DNA of 15,186 nucleotides from Holophagae bacterium (GCA_030637505.1 DAOWGJ010000386.1:1-15186); one strand, 5' to 3'; shown: positions 1 to 8,172, counted from the first letter of the stretch. Notes: generated from the letters alone by a model not told the origin. Numbers and translations: made by a program.

Positions 1-647
1 CCATCTGCTGCGATGCCTTCGGCCAACCGGCATACGCCCTTGAGGGCTCGGTCTTCACCGCCGGCGCCGCAATCCAGTGGCTGCGTGATGAGGTGGGCCT
101 GATCGGAAGCGCCATCGAGACTGAAGAGGTCGCCGCCCGGAGCCGCGACACACCGGGGGTGTATGTCGTCCCAGCCTTCACCGGACTTGGCGCCCCCTAC
201 TGGGACATGCACGCCCGAGGTGCCATCGTCGGGCTGACCCGCGGCAGCGGCCGCGACCAGATCATCCGCGCCACCCTCGACAGCATCGCGTACCAGACGC
301 GGGACGTGATCGAGGCCATGGACTGCGACGGCTACACTTCGGTGACCGAACTCCGCGCGGACGGCGGCGCCTCCGCCAACAACCACCTGATGCAGTTCCA
401 GGCCGACCTCCTCGGGATTCCAGTGGTTCGGCCGAGGCTGCTGGAGACCACCGCTGCCGGCGCAGCCTTCCTCGCGGGTCTCGGATCGGGTTTCTGGCGA
501 GGTCCTGAGGAACTCGAAGACGTCTTTCAAACAGATCGAACCTTCACTCCCAAGATGGATCCGGCAGAGCGGGAGGACCTCTACGCAGGCTGGAAGAGGG
601 CCGTGGCGCAAGTGTCACAGAACCAGGGAGGGCTCCGTGAGATATGA
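1..647 (+). CDS. glpK: Glycerol kinase, C-terminal part (5' end outside window)
   Basis: Catalyses ATP-dependent phosphorylation of glycerol to sn-glycerol 3-phosphate in the cytoplasm. The reading frame is open from base 3 and gives 214 residues of a protein that is usually about 500 long. It opens with the YALEGSVFTAGAAIQWLRD block characteristic of GlpK. It then carries TGLGAPYWD and the FGGY-kinase C-terminal signature (DGGASANNHLMQFQADLLG), followed by the TAAGAAFLAGL helix. All match the E. coli GlpK C-terminal domain by recall. The stop codon lies inside the next gene (11-bp overlap), so the two are very probably translated from one message. The N-terminal half and the promoter cannot be seen. 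Identification as glycerol kinase rather than another FGGY sugar kinase rests on the YALEGS and APYWD segments and is secure. Confidence 0.96.
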   Translation, partial: ICCDAFGQPAYALEGSVFTAGAAIQWLRDEVGLIGSAIETEEVAARSRDTPGVYVVPAFTGLGAPYWDMHARGAIVGLTRGSGRDQIIRATLDSIAYQTRDVIEAMDCDGYTSVTELRADGGASANNHLMQFQADLLGIPVVRPRLLETTAAGAAFLAGLGSGFWRGPEELEDVFQTDRTFTPKMDPAEREDLYAGWKRAVAQVSQNQGGLREI

Positions 648-1503
648 CGAGGGTTGGATAGAGAACGGCGACGGAAACCGGCTCTACTGGCGGCGTCATT
701 CACCCGAACAGGAGGCCACGGCGGTCTTGCTCTTCGTGCACGGGCTCGCCGAGCACTCCGGCCGGTACCGCCACGTGATGGAGCATTTCTCAAGACGAGG
801 CTTCGACTGTTGGGCGTTCGACTATAGGGGGCACGGAAAGAGCCCGGGCCCCCGGGTGCACGTCAACCGTTTCGACGAATTCCTCACCGACCTGCGGGCC
901 ACTCACCACCTGGTGCGGGATGTGTGTCCCGGACAACCCCTCTTTCTGGTCGGCCACTCCCAGGGCGGGCTCATTACTCTGCGCTACACCCTCGCCCATC
1001 CGGAAGACCTGACGGCGGTCGTCGTCTCATCGCCCTTTCTCGGGATCCACCCAGATGCGCGGCCGAATGCGGTCTTGCAGGTTGCGGCAAAACTCCTGTC
1101 AGCGGTCGTGCCCCGCATGATGCTCTCCAAGCCCCCCGACGCCAGCCTCCTCAGCCGCGACCCCGAGGTCGGCCGGGCGTACCTTGCCGACCCCCTTACC
1201 AGCCGTGCCGTCTCGGCGCGCTGGTTCACCGAGGTCACGGCCGCGCACCGCGACACGATCGAACGGGCGGGCAGATTACAGACTCGCACGTTGGTGATGC
1301 AGTCGGGCGCCGACCAACTGGCCGACCCGGCGGCGACTCGCACCTGGGTCAAGGCTGCACCGGCCGATCTGGTGGACTATGTCGAATGGGAGGGCTTTTA
1401 CCACGAGATGTTCAACGAAACGGAAAAAGAGCGGGTTTTCGAGAGGGTTGAGGCGTGGATCCGAGCCGAAGGAAACCCTGGGCACGGGGCTTCGCAACCA
1501 TAG
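637..1503 (+). CDS. Monoacylglycerol-lipase-like alpha/beta hydrolase
   Basis: A 288-residue serine hydrolase of the Hydrolase_4 / PldB-monoglyceride lipase group, expected to release glycerol or fatty acid from monoacylglycerol or lysophospholipid. Visible motifs are the oxyanion-hole FVHGLAEHSGRY block (33-44), DYRGHGKS (62-69), the nucleophile elbow GHSQGG with Ser108, acid Asp226 in SGADQLAD, and His256 in FYHEMFNE. The triad is complete and the length is normal for the family. No signal peptide is seen, so it is probably cytoplasmic. The GTG start at 637 lies inside the glpK 3' end, and a GGGAGGGC Shine-Dalgarno-like stretch sits just upstream. Its overlap with glycerol kinase supports a role in supplying glycerol. 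A lysophospholipase or a general esterase remains possible; the true substrate cannot be read from sequence. Confidence 0.92.
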   Translation: MRYDEGWIENGDGNRLYWRRHSPEQEATAVLLFVHGLAEHSGRYRHVMEHFSRRGFDCWAFDYRGHGKSPGPRVHVNRFDEFLTDLRATHHLVRDVCPGQPLFLVGHSQGGLITLRYTLAHPEDLTAVVVSSPFLGIHPDARPNAVLQVAAKLLSAVVPRMMLSKPPDASLLSRDPEVGRAYLADPLTSRAVSARWFTEVTAAHRDTIERAGRLQTRTLVMQSGADQLADPAATRTWVKAAPADLVDYVEWEGFYHEMFNETEKERVFERVEAWIRAEGNPGHGASQP

Positions 1504-1559
1504 AGCGTCTTCTCGCAGATCTTCGACTGAACCCAATGGGTCGGTGATAGTCTCCGTTG

Positions 1560-2171
1560 GTGTTCTCCTCTACTTCCGTTCCAGACCTCGGTCCCTCGGT
1601 CCCCCGGCGAGGCACTCCCCTCTCAAGGCCTTTGGCCCGCACCCTCGTGCGTCTGACTCGCTGGCGGTTTGAAGGCGGGCCGCCCGACCTCGCCAGGGCG
1701 GTGTTGGTCGTTGCCCCCCACTCCTCCAACTGGGACTTCCTGGTCGGGGTGATGGCCATGTTCGCCCTCGACCTGAAGGTTTCCTGGCTCGGCAAACACA
1801 CGATGTTCCGGCGGCCGTGGGGCGGCATCATGCGCTGGCTCGGCGGCATTCCTGTTGACCGCGCCGCACCGGGGGGAACGGTGGACGAGATTCAACGAGC
1901 CTTTCGCTCTCGGGAGCAGCTCGTGCTCGGTCTCGCCCCCGAAGGGACCCGCAGCACGGCGGGGACCTGGCGGTCCGGCTTCTGGCGAATCGCCAAGGCG
2001 GCCGACGTGCCTCTCGTGCTTGTCTCCTTCGACTATGCCCACCGGGTGATCGCGTTCGCTGCCCCCTTCGACCCCACCGACGATTTCGAGGCGGATCGTG
2101 ACGCCCTTCAAAAGATCATCGCCGACGTCACCCCACGGCGGGCCGCGGCGGTCCGGGAGAGCCAGCTATGA
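1560..2171 (+). CDS. PlsC-like 1-acyl-glycerol-3-phosphate acyltransferase family protein
   Basis: A 203-residue acyltransferase of the PlsC/LPLAT superfamily, which moves acyl groups from acyl-CoA or acyl-ACP to a glycerol-phosphate-type acceptor at the membrane. The catalytic HX4D motif is HSSNWD (His54, Asp59). It is followed by SWLGKHTMF and LGGIPVDR, and the acceptor-binding motif is PEGTR (Glu128-Arg131). This short form, without an obvious transmembrane helix and with VVAPHSSNWDF, is common in bacteria and of uncertain acceptor. The start is ambiguous: TTG at 1557 and GTG at 1560 are adjacent and neither has a strong ribosome-binding site; GTG is chosen. The gene follows the hydrolase by 56 bp and overlaps the next gene by 4 bp. 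In this operon it may re-acylate lipid made from glycerol 3-phosphate; that is inference. Confidence 0.88.
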   Translation: MFSSTSVPDLGPSVPRRGTPLSRPLARTLVRLTRWRFEGGPPDLARAVLVVAPHSSNWDFLVGVMAMFALDLKVSWLGKHTMFRRPWGGIMRWLGGIPVDRAAPGGTVDEIQRAFRSREQLVLGLAPEGTRSTAGTWRSGFWRIAKAADVPLVLVSFDYAHRVIAFAAPFDPTDDFEADRDALQKIIADVTPRRAAAVRESQL

Positions 2172-3013
2172 GTGATCAAAAAGACTTTCGTTTCACCGAC
2201 CTGCCCGTGGTGGGCAAGACGGTCCTCCGATTGGGTATTGCCGGGAACTATGGCCTGACCGCTGACGACGCCCGCTGGGCTGCCGACCAGGGGGCCAACT
2301 ATTGGGCCTGGAACGCCCGCATGAAAATCACACCGGCACTCCGTGACCTGCTCAAATCCGACCGCGATCGGCATGTTGTCGGGATGTACGGCATGGGGGG
2401 ATGGGGCAGCCAGGTCTGCCGTTCCGTCGAAAAGGCACTCAAGGTCCTCGATACCGACTACATCGACATCTTCAAACTCGGCTGGCTGGGTCGTACATCA
2501 CGCTACTCAGAGGGAATCGTCGAGGCGTTGCTCCGGCTCAAGGAGGAAGGCAAGATTCTCGCCATAGGCACCAGCATCCACGACCGGGTGCGAGCAGGAA
2601 AGCTGGCTCGAGATTCAGCCATCGATCTCTTCATGCTGCGCTACAACGCCAAGCACCCAGGGGCCGAACAGGATGTCTTTCCCCACTTGTCGGTACGCCG
2701 ACCTGCGGTCGTCGCCTACACCGCCACATCGTGGCGCCAGCTCTTGCGACCAATAAAAAACGTCTCGATGCCACCGTGGCCCGGGAAAATGGTCGACCCC
2801 TCAATTCCACCCCTGACGCCTGGATTGTGCTATCGCTTCTGCCTGACCAGCCCCCACGTTCATATCGTGCTCACCGGTCCCAAGAACCGTCTCCAGCTAC
2901 AGGAGAACCTCGAAGCGTTGAATGACGGCCCACTTTCCGACAATGAGATGGCGTGGGTCCGAGACTACGGACGCAAAGTCAAAGCCGCGAAGAAGTTCGA
3001 CTATCTCCCTTAA
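2168..3013 (+). CDS. Aldo/keto-reductase-fold protein lacking the catalytic tetrad
   Basis: A 281-residue protein with the framework of the aldo/keto reductase TIM barrel: WAADQGANY (37-45, the DLGINY equivalent), a DYIDIF strand (97-102), the ALLRLKEEGKILAIGTS segment (120-136) and a late LSDNE helix start. The canonical residues are not where they should be. Aligned by eye with the intact reductase at 12901, Asp becomes Ala47 (NYWAW for NYFDT), Tyr becomes about Met52, Lys becomes Met73 or Tyr74 in RHVVGMYG, and His becomes Gly105 in FKLGW. It may have lost redox chemistry or use another mechanism. Its ATG overlaps the stop of the acyltransferase (ATGA), so it belongs to the glycerol/lipid operon. 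There is no signal peptide. Fold assignment is confident; function is unknown. Confidence 0.85.
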   Translation: MSDQKDFRFTDLPVVGKTVLRLGIAGNYGLTADDARWAADQGANYWAWNARMKITPALRDLLKSDRDRHVVGMYGMGGWGSQVCRSVEKALKVLDTDYIDIFKLGWLGRTSRYSEGIVEALLRLKEEGKILAIGTSIHDRVRAGKLARDSAIDLFMLRYNAKHPGAEQDVFPHLSVRRPAVVAYTATSWRQLLRPIKNVSMPPWPGKMVDPSIPPLTPGLCYRFCLTSPHVHIVLTGPKNRLQLQENLEALNDGPLSDNEMAWVRDYGRKVKAAKKFDYLP

Positions 3014-3108
3014 TAGTGTCGATTGGGCTGTCGACCAGCCGTTGCGCGACCTTTCCCGACAACGGTCATCGGTGAGAAGTGCGGGATAGAGGCCCGGCCG
3101 GAAATTGG

Positions 3109-4590
3109 TTACCAGGCCGTCGTGTCCCCGAGTTCGAAGCCATCGGCGAAGATGAGATTGGAAATCGCATCGACGTCATAGGTGTAGTTGGCACTTGCGG
3201 TCCGGTAAACGTTGGCCACACAGAGGATCACCTCGGCATAACCATTGGCCTCGGTGAAGACACGATACCCATCATTGGCGCCGTCGAGATCCAGAGGCAG
3301 CACAATGGTCGGAAGGCCCGAGTCGAGGGCCATGACGAATACCCGAAAATCCCGGCCGTCATCGCCGTTGAAATCGATGATCGGCGTGCCGCCGAAATTG
3401 CTCAACCGGATGTAGTCGGTCGCCCATTTCTGGACGTTGCCCGTTCCGGATTCCGGGTAAGTGTTGTGAGTCCGAAACGGCACGAACGGCGGAAGGGTGT
3501 CCCCGGCGTATCCGTACTGGCCCTCCGGCACCGTGAGATCGTCGAGGTAGTTGGCCACACTCCAGTCACCGAAGATATTCTCCATCGTCACGCTGTAACC
3601 CTGCCCCGTCAGCGTCGACAAATATCCGATCATGCCGTTGGCCGTGTTGTGCACGAGTTCCCAGATCATCGACTGACCACCGAACTGCTCATAGGCGTAG
3701 AGAGTCCACAAATAGGTCTGAATGTAGTCTGCCCATTCGAAGCCCCAGTCGGTCAGGCTGTTGTCCGGGTTGGTGTTGAAGCCCGATATCGTATCGGGGT
3801 TGCCGAAGAGCCACATCGCCAGTTCGGCGAGCCCCTCGTTAACCCAGGTGTCCTCGTTCGCATCGTGGTTGTAGTGAATCATGTGCTCGAATTCGTGCGC
3901 GGCCACGCCCAACATGTAATCGCTCCCTGCGTTGCTGTTGTCCGTGGCCATGTAGACAACATCGGCTTCGTTGCTGGCCCATGGCTGGGTGCCGTCCGGG
4001 AACTGGTCGAAGGACCAGAAGAAACCGTCGGCTGCAATGTTGAATTTGTAGTACAGCAGGAACACCCGATCGAGGCCGTCCAGTGGGTTGGGCGGATCAC
4101 CGAAGTGCGAGGTGTTCAGATCCCAGATGCCCTGAGTGGGGAAATTCCCGACGCTCTGGTCTTCAAAGTGGGTCACGATCCGGTCCACATCATCTTGATC
4201 GATGGTCACGTTCCACTCTTCGTCATCGACCACAATGTAGCTGTTTGCACCCATGCCCCGCACCGTGCACGGCTTGATGTTGGCCACCGGCATTCCAGTC
4301 AGGTCCCATATGTACCAGTCCCAAGTATCGCCAACCTGGGGATCCGCCGGTGGCGTTCTCCCCGGTTCACTGGTCGGGCGCCAGCGCCCCGTGGCCTCGA
4401 GCCACATCCTTATGGCCTCCGGAGACCCTTCAACCCTGGGGAGAAAGGGATAAATACAGCGTGAACCCTCACCACCACCGGGAAGGGATGAAAGAGTTGA
4501 TCCGGAGATGTCGCCGGTCTCTCCGGCTGGGGTCCCTGACAGCACCATGGTCACGCAAACAAGGAGATAAATCGCTCTGGTTGTTCTCAT
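3109..4590 (-). CDS. Secreted zinc metallopeptidase with HEFEH motif
   Basis: A 493-residue exported protease. The N-terminus (residues 1-23) is a signal peptide with a basic MRTTR head and a hydrophobic LLVCVTMVL core. The zincin motif is HEFEH (232-236) with His239 close by, followed about 16 residues on by NEGLAE (Glu252/Glu256), where the third zinc ligand is expected. This AHEFEH...WVNEGLAELA layout resembles the M6/M30-like group of bacterial secreted peptidases. The region from about residue 370 to 475 looks like a beta-rich C-terminal domain (NVQKWATDYIRLSN, YAEVILCVANVYR). The protein ends in IFADGFELGDTTAW, a tail type seen on other exported proteins and possibly a sorting signal. 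The start at 4590 is chosen because a GAGGAGG site lies 5 nt upstream; an in-frame ATG at 4611 has none. It is transcribed alone, away from the 4793 operon. The peptide substrate is unknown. Confidence 0.87.
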   Translation of the reverse strand: MRTTRAIYLLVCVTMVLSGTPAGETGDISGSTLSSLPGGGEGSRCIYPFLPRVEGSPEAIRMWLEATGRWRPTSEPGRTPPADPQVGDTWDWYIWDLTGMPVANIKPCTVRGMGANSYIVVDDEEWNVTIDQDDVDRIVTHFEDQSVGNFPTQGIWDLNTSHFGDPPNPLDGLDRVFLLYYKFNIAADGFFWSFDQFPDGTQPWASNEADVVYMATDNSNAGSDYMLGVAAHEFEHMIHYNHDANEDTWVNEGLAELAMWLFGNPDTISGFNTNPDNSLTDWGFEWADYIQTYLWTLYAYEQFGGQSMIWELVHNTANGMIGYLSTLTGQGYSVTMENIFGDWSVANYLDDLTVPEGQYGYAGDTLPPFVPFRTHNTYPESGTGNVQKWATDYIRLSNFGGTPIIDFNGDDGRDFRVFVMALDSGLPTIVLPLDLDGANDGYRVFTEANGYAEVILCVANVYRTASANYTYDVDAISNLIFADGFELGDTTAW

Positions 4591-4595
4591 CGGAT

Positions 4596-4602
4596 CCTCC
4601 TC
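4596..4602 (-). promoter_or_regulatory. Ribosome-binding site deciding the peptidase start
   Basis: On the minus strand this reads GAGGAGG, 5 nt before the ATG at 4590. It places the start at MRTTRAIYLL, giving a clean signal peptide, rather than at the ATG 21 bp upstream, which would put the site inside the coding region. Confidence 0.8.
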
Positions 4603-4792
4603 GTATATCATACCGCCTTCCAGTCCAGTTTTTCTATCGAAGGACTTTTTGAACTGACTCTCCGAGGATGACGGGAAATGGGAGAGTTATGATGGGTGGA
4701 ACCATCCTGATGTGCATGGCCCCGTTTGGTTATCGTTGATGCGAATGGACGGTTGCACTCCGAGAGGCGTACACCCCAAAGGGAGACCGTAG

Positions 4793-5635
4793 ATGAATGG
4801 CGCCGCGATGACAAAGCCTCTGACTGTCGTGTCAGTATTCTTGTGTGCGATCGGATCGGCGTTCAGCCCGGGAATTGTGCGAGCTGACGATTTCCTGACG
4901 ACCCTCGAGATCACCGGCAGCTCTCAAAGCCCGTCATATAAGAACGGCGGCGCCTGGGGCTGGTGGGACCCGTCAAAGTATCAGACGTGGGACACGGTTG
5001 ACGAGAGCTCCTTCGAACTGGCCGAAATCCGCCTTAGGCTGCCCGGCGAGGAATATTCAGGGTTCCTCTCCGTGGAACTCTATCCCCAGCTGACCGGCGA
5101 AGGCCTTCAATACAATGAAGACGGCTCAGTCATCGCCCTGCATTCGTTGGAATTTGAGATAAAGGTGTACGACCTGGCCCTGACCCAGAATGTTGTGTTC
5201 CCAAGCGGTGACCTTTTGCGCCCCTGGATTGCCCTGACCAACATGCAAATCAAAGAGCGCAGGATTCCGCTGCAAGAACCCGGCCTCCCTGTGGATCGTG
5301 CCGAATCCAAGCTCTGGGGCGCCGCCGTCGGGCTCGATGCCGAATTCGGACTGACCGGAAATTTCATATTCTCGGGCCGCCTGGTGGCACGGTGGGCGAC
5401 CGGCGACAGGAAAGCCACATTCACCCCGGAGTCCTCCAACGACGACCCAGGTTCGACCGAGGTGAAAGCGACGGATTCCGTTGACAAGCTGATGTGGGGA
5501 GGTGAGTTGGGGATCCGCTGGAAGACCCACAGGCGCCTCGGGCTGGAGGGTGGTTGGCGCTATCGCGATTGGACAGATGACGATGGACCGGCGAGTTTCG
5601 ACGGCCTCTACATCAGGTTGCTTCTCCACTTGTAG
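4793..5635 (+). CDS. Outer-membrane beta-barrel-like protein
   Basis: A 280-residue protein of no recognised named family. It starts with a signal peptide (residues 1-31, hydrophobic core LTVVSVFLCAIG, likely cleavage at VRA before DD). The mature part is rich in alternating polar and hydrophobic stretches typical of amphipathic strands: ELAEIRLRL, GFLSVELYPQL, LWGAAVGLDAEFG, FIFSGRLVARWATGD, LMWGGELGIRWKTHRRLGLEGGWRYRDW. It ends YIRLLLHL, consistent with a terminal barrel strand, although the last residue is Leu rather than the usual Phe. An AAAGGGAG Shine-Dalgarno stretch precedes the ATG at 4793; ATG 4808 is an in-frame alternative. The gene sits 5-53 bp before the large secreted protein at 5689, depending on the latter's start, so the two are likely one operon. 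A periplasmic beta-sandwich is the main alternative. Confidence 0.75.
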   Translation: MNGAAMTKPLTVVSVFLCAIGSAFSPGIVRADDFLTTLEITGSSQSPSYKNGGAWGWWDPSKYQTWDTVDESSFELAEIRLRLPGEEYSGFLSVELYPQLTGEGLQYNEDGSVIALHSLEFEIKVYDLALTQNVVFPSGDLLRPWIALTNMQIKERRIPLQEPGLPVDRAESKLWGAAVGLDAEFGLTGNFIFSGRLVARWATGDRKATFTPESSNDDPGSTEVKATDSVDKLMWGGELGIRWKTHRRLGLEGGWRYRDWTDDDGPASFDGLYIRLLLHL

Positions 5636-5688
5636 TGTGAATGTCGATGAAGATGACCAATAACAAGAATCTGAACCGGGGCGGTGAC

Positions 5689-8172
5689 ATGAGGATGACG
5701 TACCTCAACGGACCCCTGATGACCCTGGCCATATTGGGGGTTGCCGGAATGGGTGTAGCGGGAGCTCATCGAGCCCACGACGACATTGAAGACCGGTCAT
5801 TGGTGGTGGTCCGAGCTCCGTCAGCCCTGAGCCGCCGGCTGCACAGGCGCGCGGCGCTCAAACTCGATTCCGGCGTCTCAACGGGTACAGCGAAGGCCGA
5901 AACAGTGCTTCTTGACGAGTCCTTCGAAGGAAGTTGGCCGAACACGCCCTGGGTGGTGTTCCACGCCACCGACTCAGCCGATGTCGACTGGGGCCGCCGC
6001 AATCACCGGGCCTCTGACGGGAGCTTCAGCATCTGGTGTGCCGGCTCTGGGAGCGAGGCGCCCGAAGACGGCGGTTTGGCGCCGGTGGAAGCCGCAGTTT
6101 GGACGGTTGCAGGGCCTTTCGATCTCAGCGAAGCATCGACAGGAAACCTGACTTTCGATCTGTGGCTCAAGACTGAACTCTTCCACGACAACTTTATGTG
6201 GCTGGTGTCTACCGACGGAGAGAATTTCACCGGCCGAGCGAGTTCCAGTGACACCGGCGGTTGGACCACTCTCGATGTTGACCTTACCGATTGGGTCGAC
6301 GGCCTCGACGTGACCGGCGAACCACTGGTGTGGATCGCCTTTGTCTACCAGAGCGATCACGACATCCGGTTCGAGGGCGCCTATGTCGACAAGGTCCGTC
6401 TGCTGGCCGATTCCGGGGAACAGGCAGCTGCCGGCCGCACCTATACGACCGATGCGGACTTTGCGTTGGGAAGCTCGATCGGCCTCGAAGCGGAGGCGGA
6501 CTCCCTGAGAATGAGTGAATCCTGGAGTGCCTTTCCCTATCTCTGGGTACCGTCGTCGATCGCGGGCACGGTATCCAAGGTGGACTCTGAGACCGGCGAC
6601 GAGTTGGCCCGCTACCGCACAGGACCGGCCGAGGTTACGCTGAACCCCATACCAACGGTGGTCGATCTCGATGGCAACTGCTGGGTTGGGAACCGAGACG
6701 GCGGGACGGTGGTCAAGATCGGGCTTGCAGAACGCTGGAGCTGTGTCGATCGTAACGGAAACGGGGCCATCGACACCTCTTCGGACCGCAATGGCGACGG
6801 AGATATCAGCAGTGATGAAATGCAGGCATGGGGTGAGGACGAGTGTGTGCTCTTTGAAGTGGTTCTGGTGGCCGGCGAGGAGGGGGCGCACACACCAGGC
6901 GATCAGCATGGGAACTACTCGTCCAATCGGCTGCAAGCCCTCGCTGTCGACGAGGAAAACCGGCTTTGGGTCGGGGTGGCTGATCGTCGAAGCTTCTTCC
7001 TGATTGACGGCGACAGTGGGGAAATCCTCAACACCGTCGACCTTGGGCCCGCCGACACCAGGCCCTACGCTGCTGCGGTGGCCGCCGGTGGTGATCTGTG
7101 GTGCTCGAGTTGGCCCGACACCTGGATCCTAAAAATCGACCCCGAGACCGATGAGATTCTGAAAGTCGACCTCGATCACGGTTCCCGAGGACTGGCCCTG
7201 GACGGCAGCCAACACCTCTTCGTCTCCGGTTTCCGGCATTCCAGGCTCTCACGGGTGGACCTGAGCACCGACGACGTCGACCTCAGTCTCAACGCGGACT
7301 ATGAAGCCAGCGGCATGGCGGTGACCGAGGACGGCCAGCTCTGGGTTGCTGCGCCGGGTTCACAGGTGGTTCGCCGGTACTCGACCGACGGAGTCATATT
7401 GGGCTCGCTCCAATTCGCCAATCGTCCTTCCGCCGTTGCTCTCGACGGCGCCGGCAAGGTCTGGATCACCGGTCAGAGCAGCGGAGTTCTGATCCGCATC
7501 AACCCGCAGACGATGAACGTCGAAACACAAAAACAGCTGCTGAATATCGCGGGAATTAACGCGACCGGGGACCTGACCGGTTTGGTCGCCCGCTCCTTGA
7601 CAGTCCCCTACGGCAGCTGGACGGTGGTCTACGACAGTCAGCAGAAAAACACCGCCTGGGACACCCTTTCGTGGGCTGCCGTCGAGCCCGAGGGAACCGA
7701 GCTGAGGGTCAGGGTGCGGAGCTCACACGACAAGAACGTGTGGTCGGGGTGGGAAGTTGCTGTGAACGAAGACGAACTGGTTTCAACCGCGGCAGGTCGA
7801 TATCTTGAGATCGAGGTGGCGATGAAAAGGCCGGCGTCGGACGAGTCTCCTCTGCTGGACGAAATTACGGTGACACCGAGAGTGGTAGAGACTGCCCCCG
7901 AGGCTCTTTTCTCGTGGTCTCCCTCTCATCCCATTGTCGGTCAAACGATCAGTTTTACCGACAACTCGGGGAACGAACCAACGGCCTGGACCTGGGATTT
8001 CGGGGATGACGGAACAAGTTCGGAACAGCACCCGGCCCATGTCTACACCAGCGCCGGGACCTTTACGGTGAGCCTGACCGCCGGCAATCAGGCCGGCGAT
8101 GCCACCGTGACCGACGAGGTGGTGGTCAGCCTCCGTACGACCGTGAGAACCTCTACCGCCCCTCTGTCGTAG
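5689..8172 (+). CDS. Large secreted protein: jelly-roll, beta-propeller with Ca-loop insert, PKD domain
   Basis: An 827-residue exported protein. The start at 5689 is preferred because GGGGCGG lies just before it and a signal peptide follows at once; ATG 5641 is an upstream alternative without a visible site. Numbering from 5641, the order is: signal peptide (17-44); a carbohydrate-binding-like jelly roll opening LLDESFEGSWP (90-256); a Vgb/NHL-type beta-propeller (300-625) with repeated blades such as LWVGVADRRSFFLIDGDSG and LWVAAPGSQVVRRYSTDG. Blade two is interrupted by two EF-hand-like loops, DRNGNGAID (370-378) and DRNGDGDIS (382-390), flanked by Cys368 and Cys402. A beta-sandwich (650-745) follows, then a PKD domain (753-830) with TAWTWDFGDDGTSSEQHPAHVY. 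The combination suggests a cell-surface or secreted binding protein. No catalytic motif is seen. It probably works with the barrel-like protein encoded just upstream. Confidence 0.87.
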   Translation: MRMTYLNGPLMTLAILGVAGMGVAGAHRAHDDIEDRSLVVVRAPSALSRRLHRRAALKLDSGVSTGTAKAETVLLDESFEGSWPNTPWVVFHATDSADVDWGRRNHRASDGSFSIWCAGSGSEAPEDGGLAPVEAAVWTVAGPFDLSEASTGNLTFDLWLKTELFHDNFMWLVSTDGENFTGRASSSDTGGWTTLDVDLTDWVDGLDVTGEPLVWIAFVYQSDHDIRFEGAYVDKVRLLADSGEQAAAGRTYTTDADFALGSSIGLEAEADSLRMSESWSAFPYLWVPSSIAGTVSKVDSETGDELARYRTGPAEVTLNPIPTVVDLDGNCWVGNRDGGTVVKIGLAERWSCVDRNGNGAIDTSSDRNGDGDISSDEMQAWGEDECVLFEVVLVAGEEGAHTPGDQHGNYSSNRLQALAVDEENRLWVGVADRRSFFLIDGDSGEILNTVDLGPADTRPYAAAVAAGGDLWCSSWPDTWILKIDPETDEILKVDLDHGSRGLALDGSQHLFVSGFRHSRLSRVDLSTDDVDLSLNADYEASGMAVTEDGQLWVAAPGSQVVRRYSTDGVILGSLQFANRPSAVALDGAGKVWITGQSSGVLIRINPQTMNVETQKQLLNIAGINATGDLTGLVARSLTVPYGSWTVVYDSQQKNTAWDTLSWAAVEPEGTELRVRVRSSHDKNVWSGWEVAVNEDELVSTAAGRYLEIEVAMKRPASDESPLLDEITVTPRVVETAPEALFSWSPSHPIVGQTISFTDNSGNEPTAWTWDFGDDGTSSEQHPAHVYTSAGTFTVSLTAGNQAGDATVTDEVVVSLRTTVRTSTAPLS

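Noticed and set aside
1504..1559. Extra small gene between the hydrolase and the acyltransferase
   Set aside because: The 56-bp gap has no start with a ribosome-binding site; overlapping frames here are shadows of the flanking genes.
3018..3065. Possible terminator hairpins in the convergent gap after the AKR-fold gene
   Set aside because: Only a 5-bp stem (GTCGA/TCGAC) and a 6-bp stem (CCGTTG/CAACGG) with a 15-nt loop are found, with no T-run on either strand.
3079..4464. Long plus-strand open frame of about 461 codons
   Set aside because: It lies opposite the peptidase gene, which has a signal peptide, HEFEH motif and good ribosome-binding site. The plus-strand product shows no motif and the frame is explained by GC-rich codon bias.
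4591..4792. Promoters between the divergent peptidase and barrel genes
   Set aside because: TATGAT-like boxes are present on both strands (for example 4688-4693), but none has a matching -35 at 16-18 nt, so none is called.
5974..6936. Minus-strand open frame of about 320 codons
   Set aside because: It is antisense to the jelly-roll and propeller domains, has no family motif, and the opposite strand carries clear domains.
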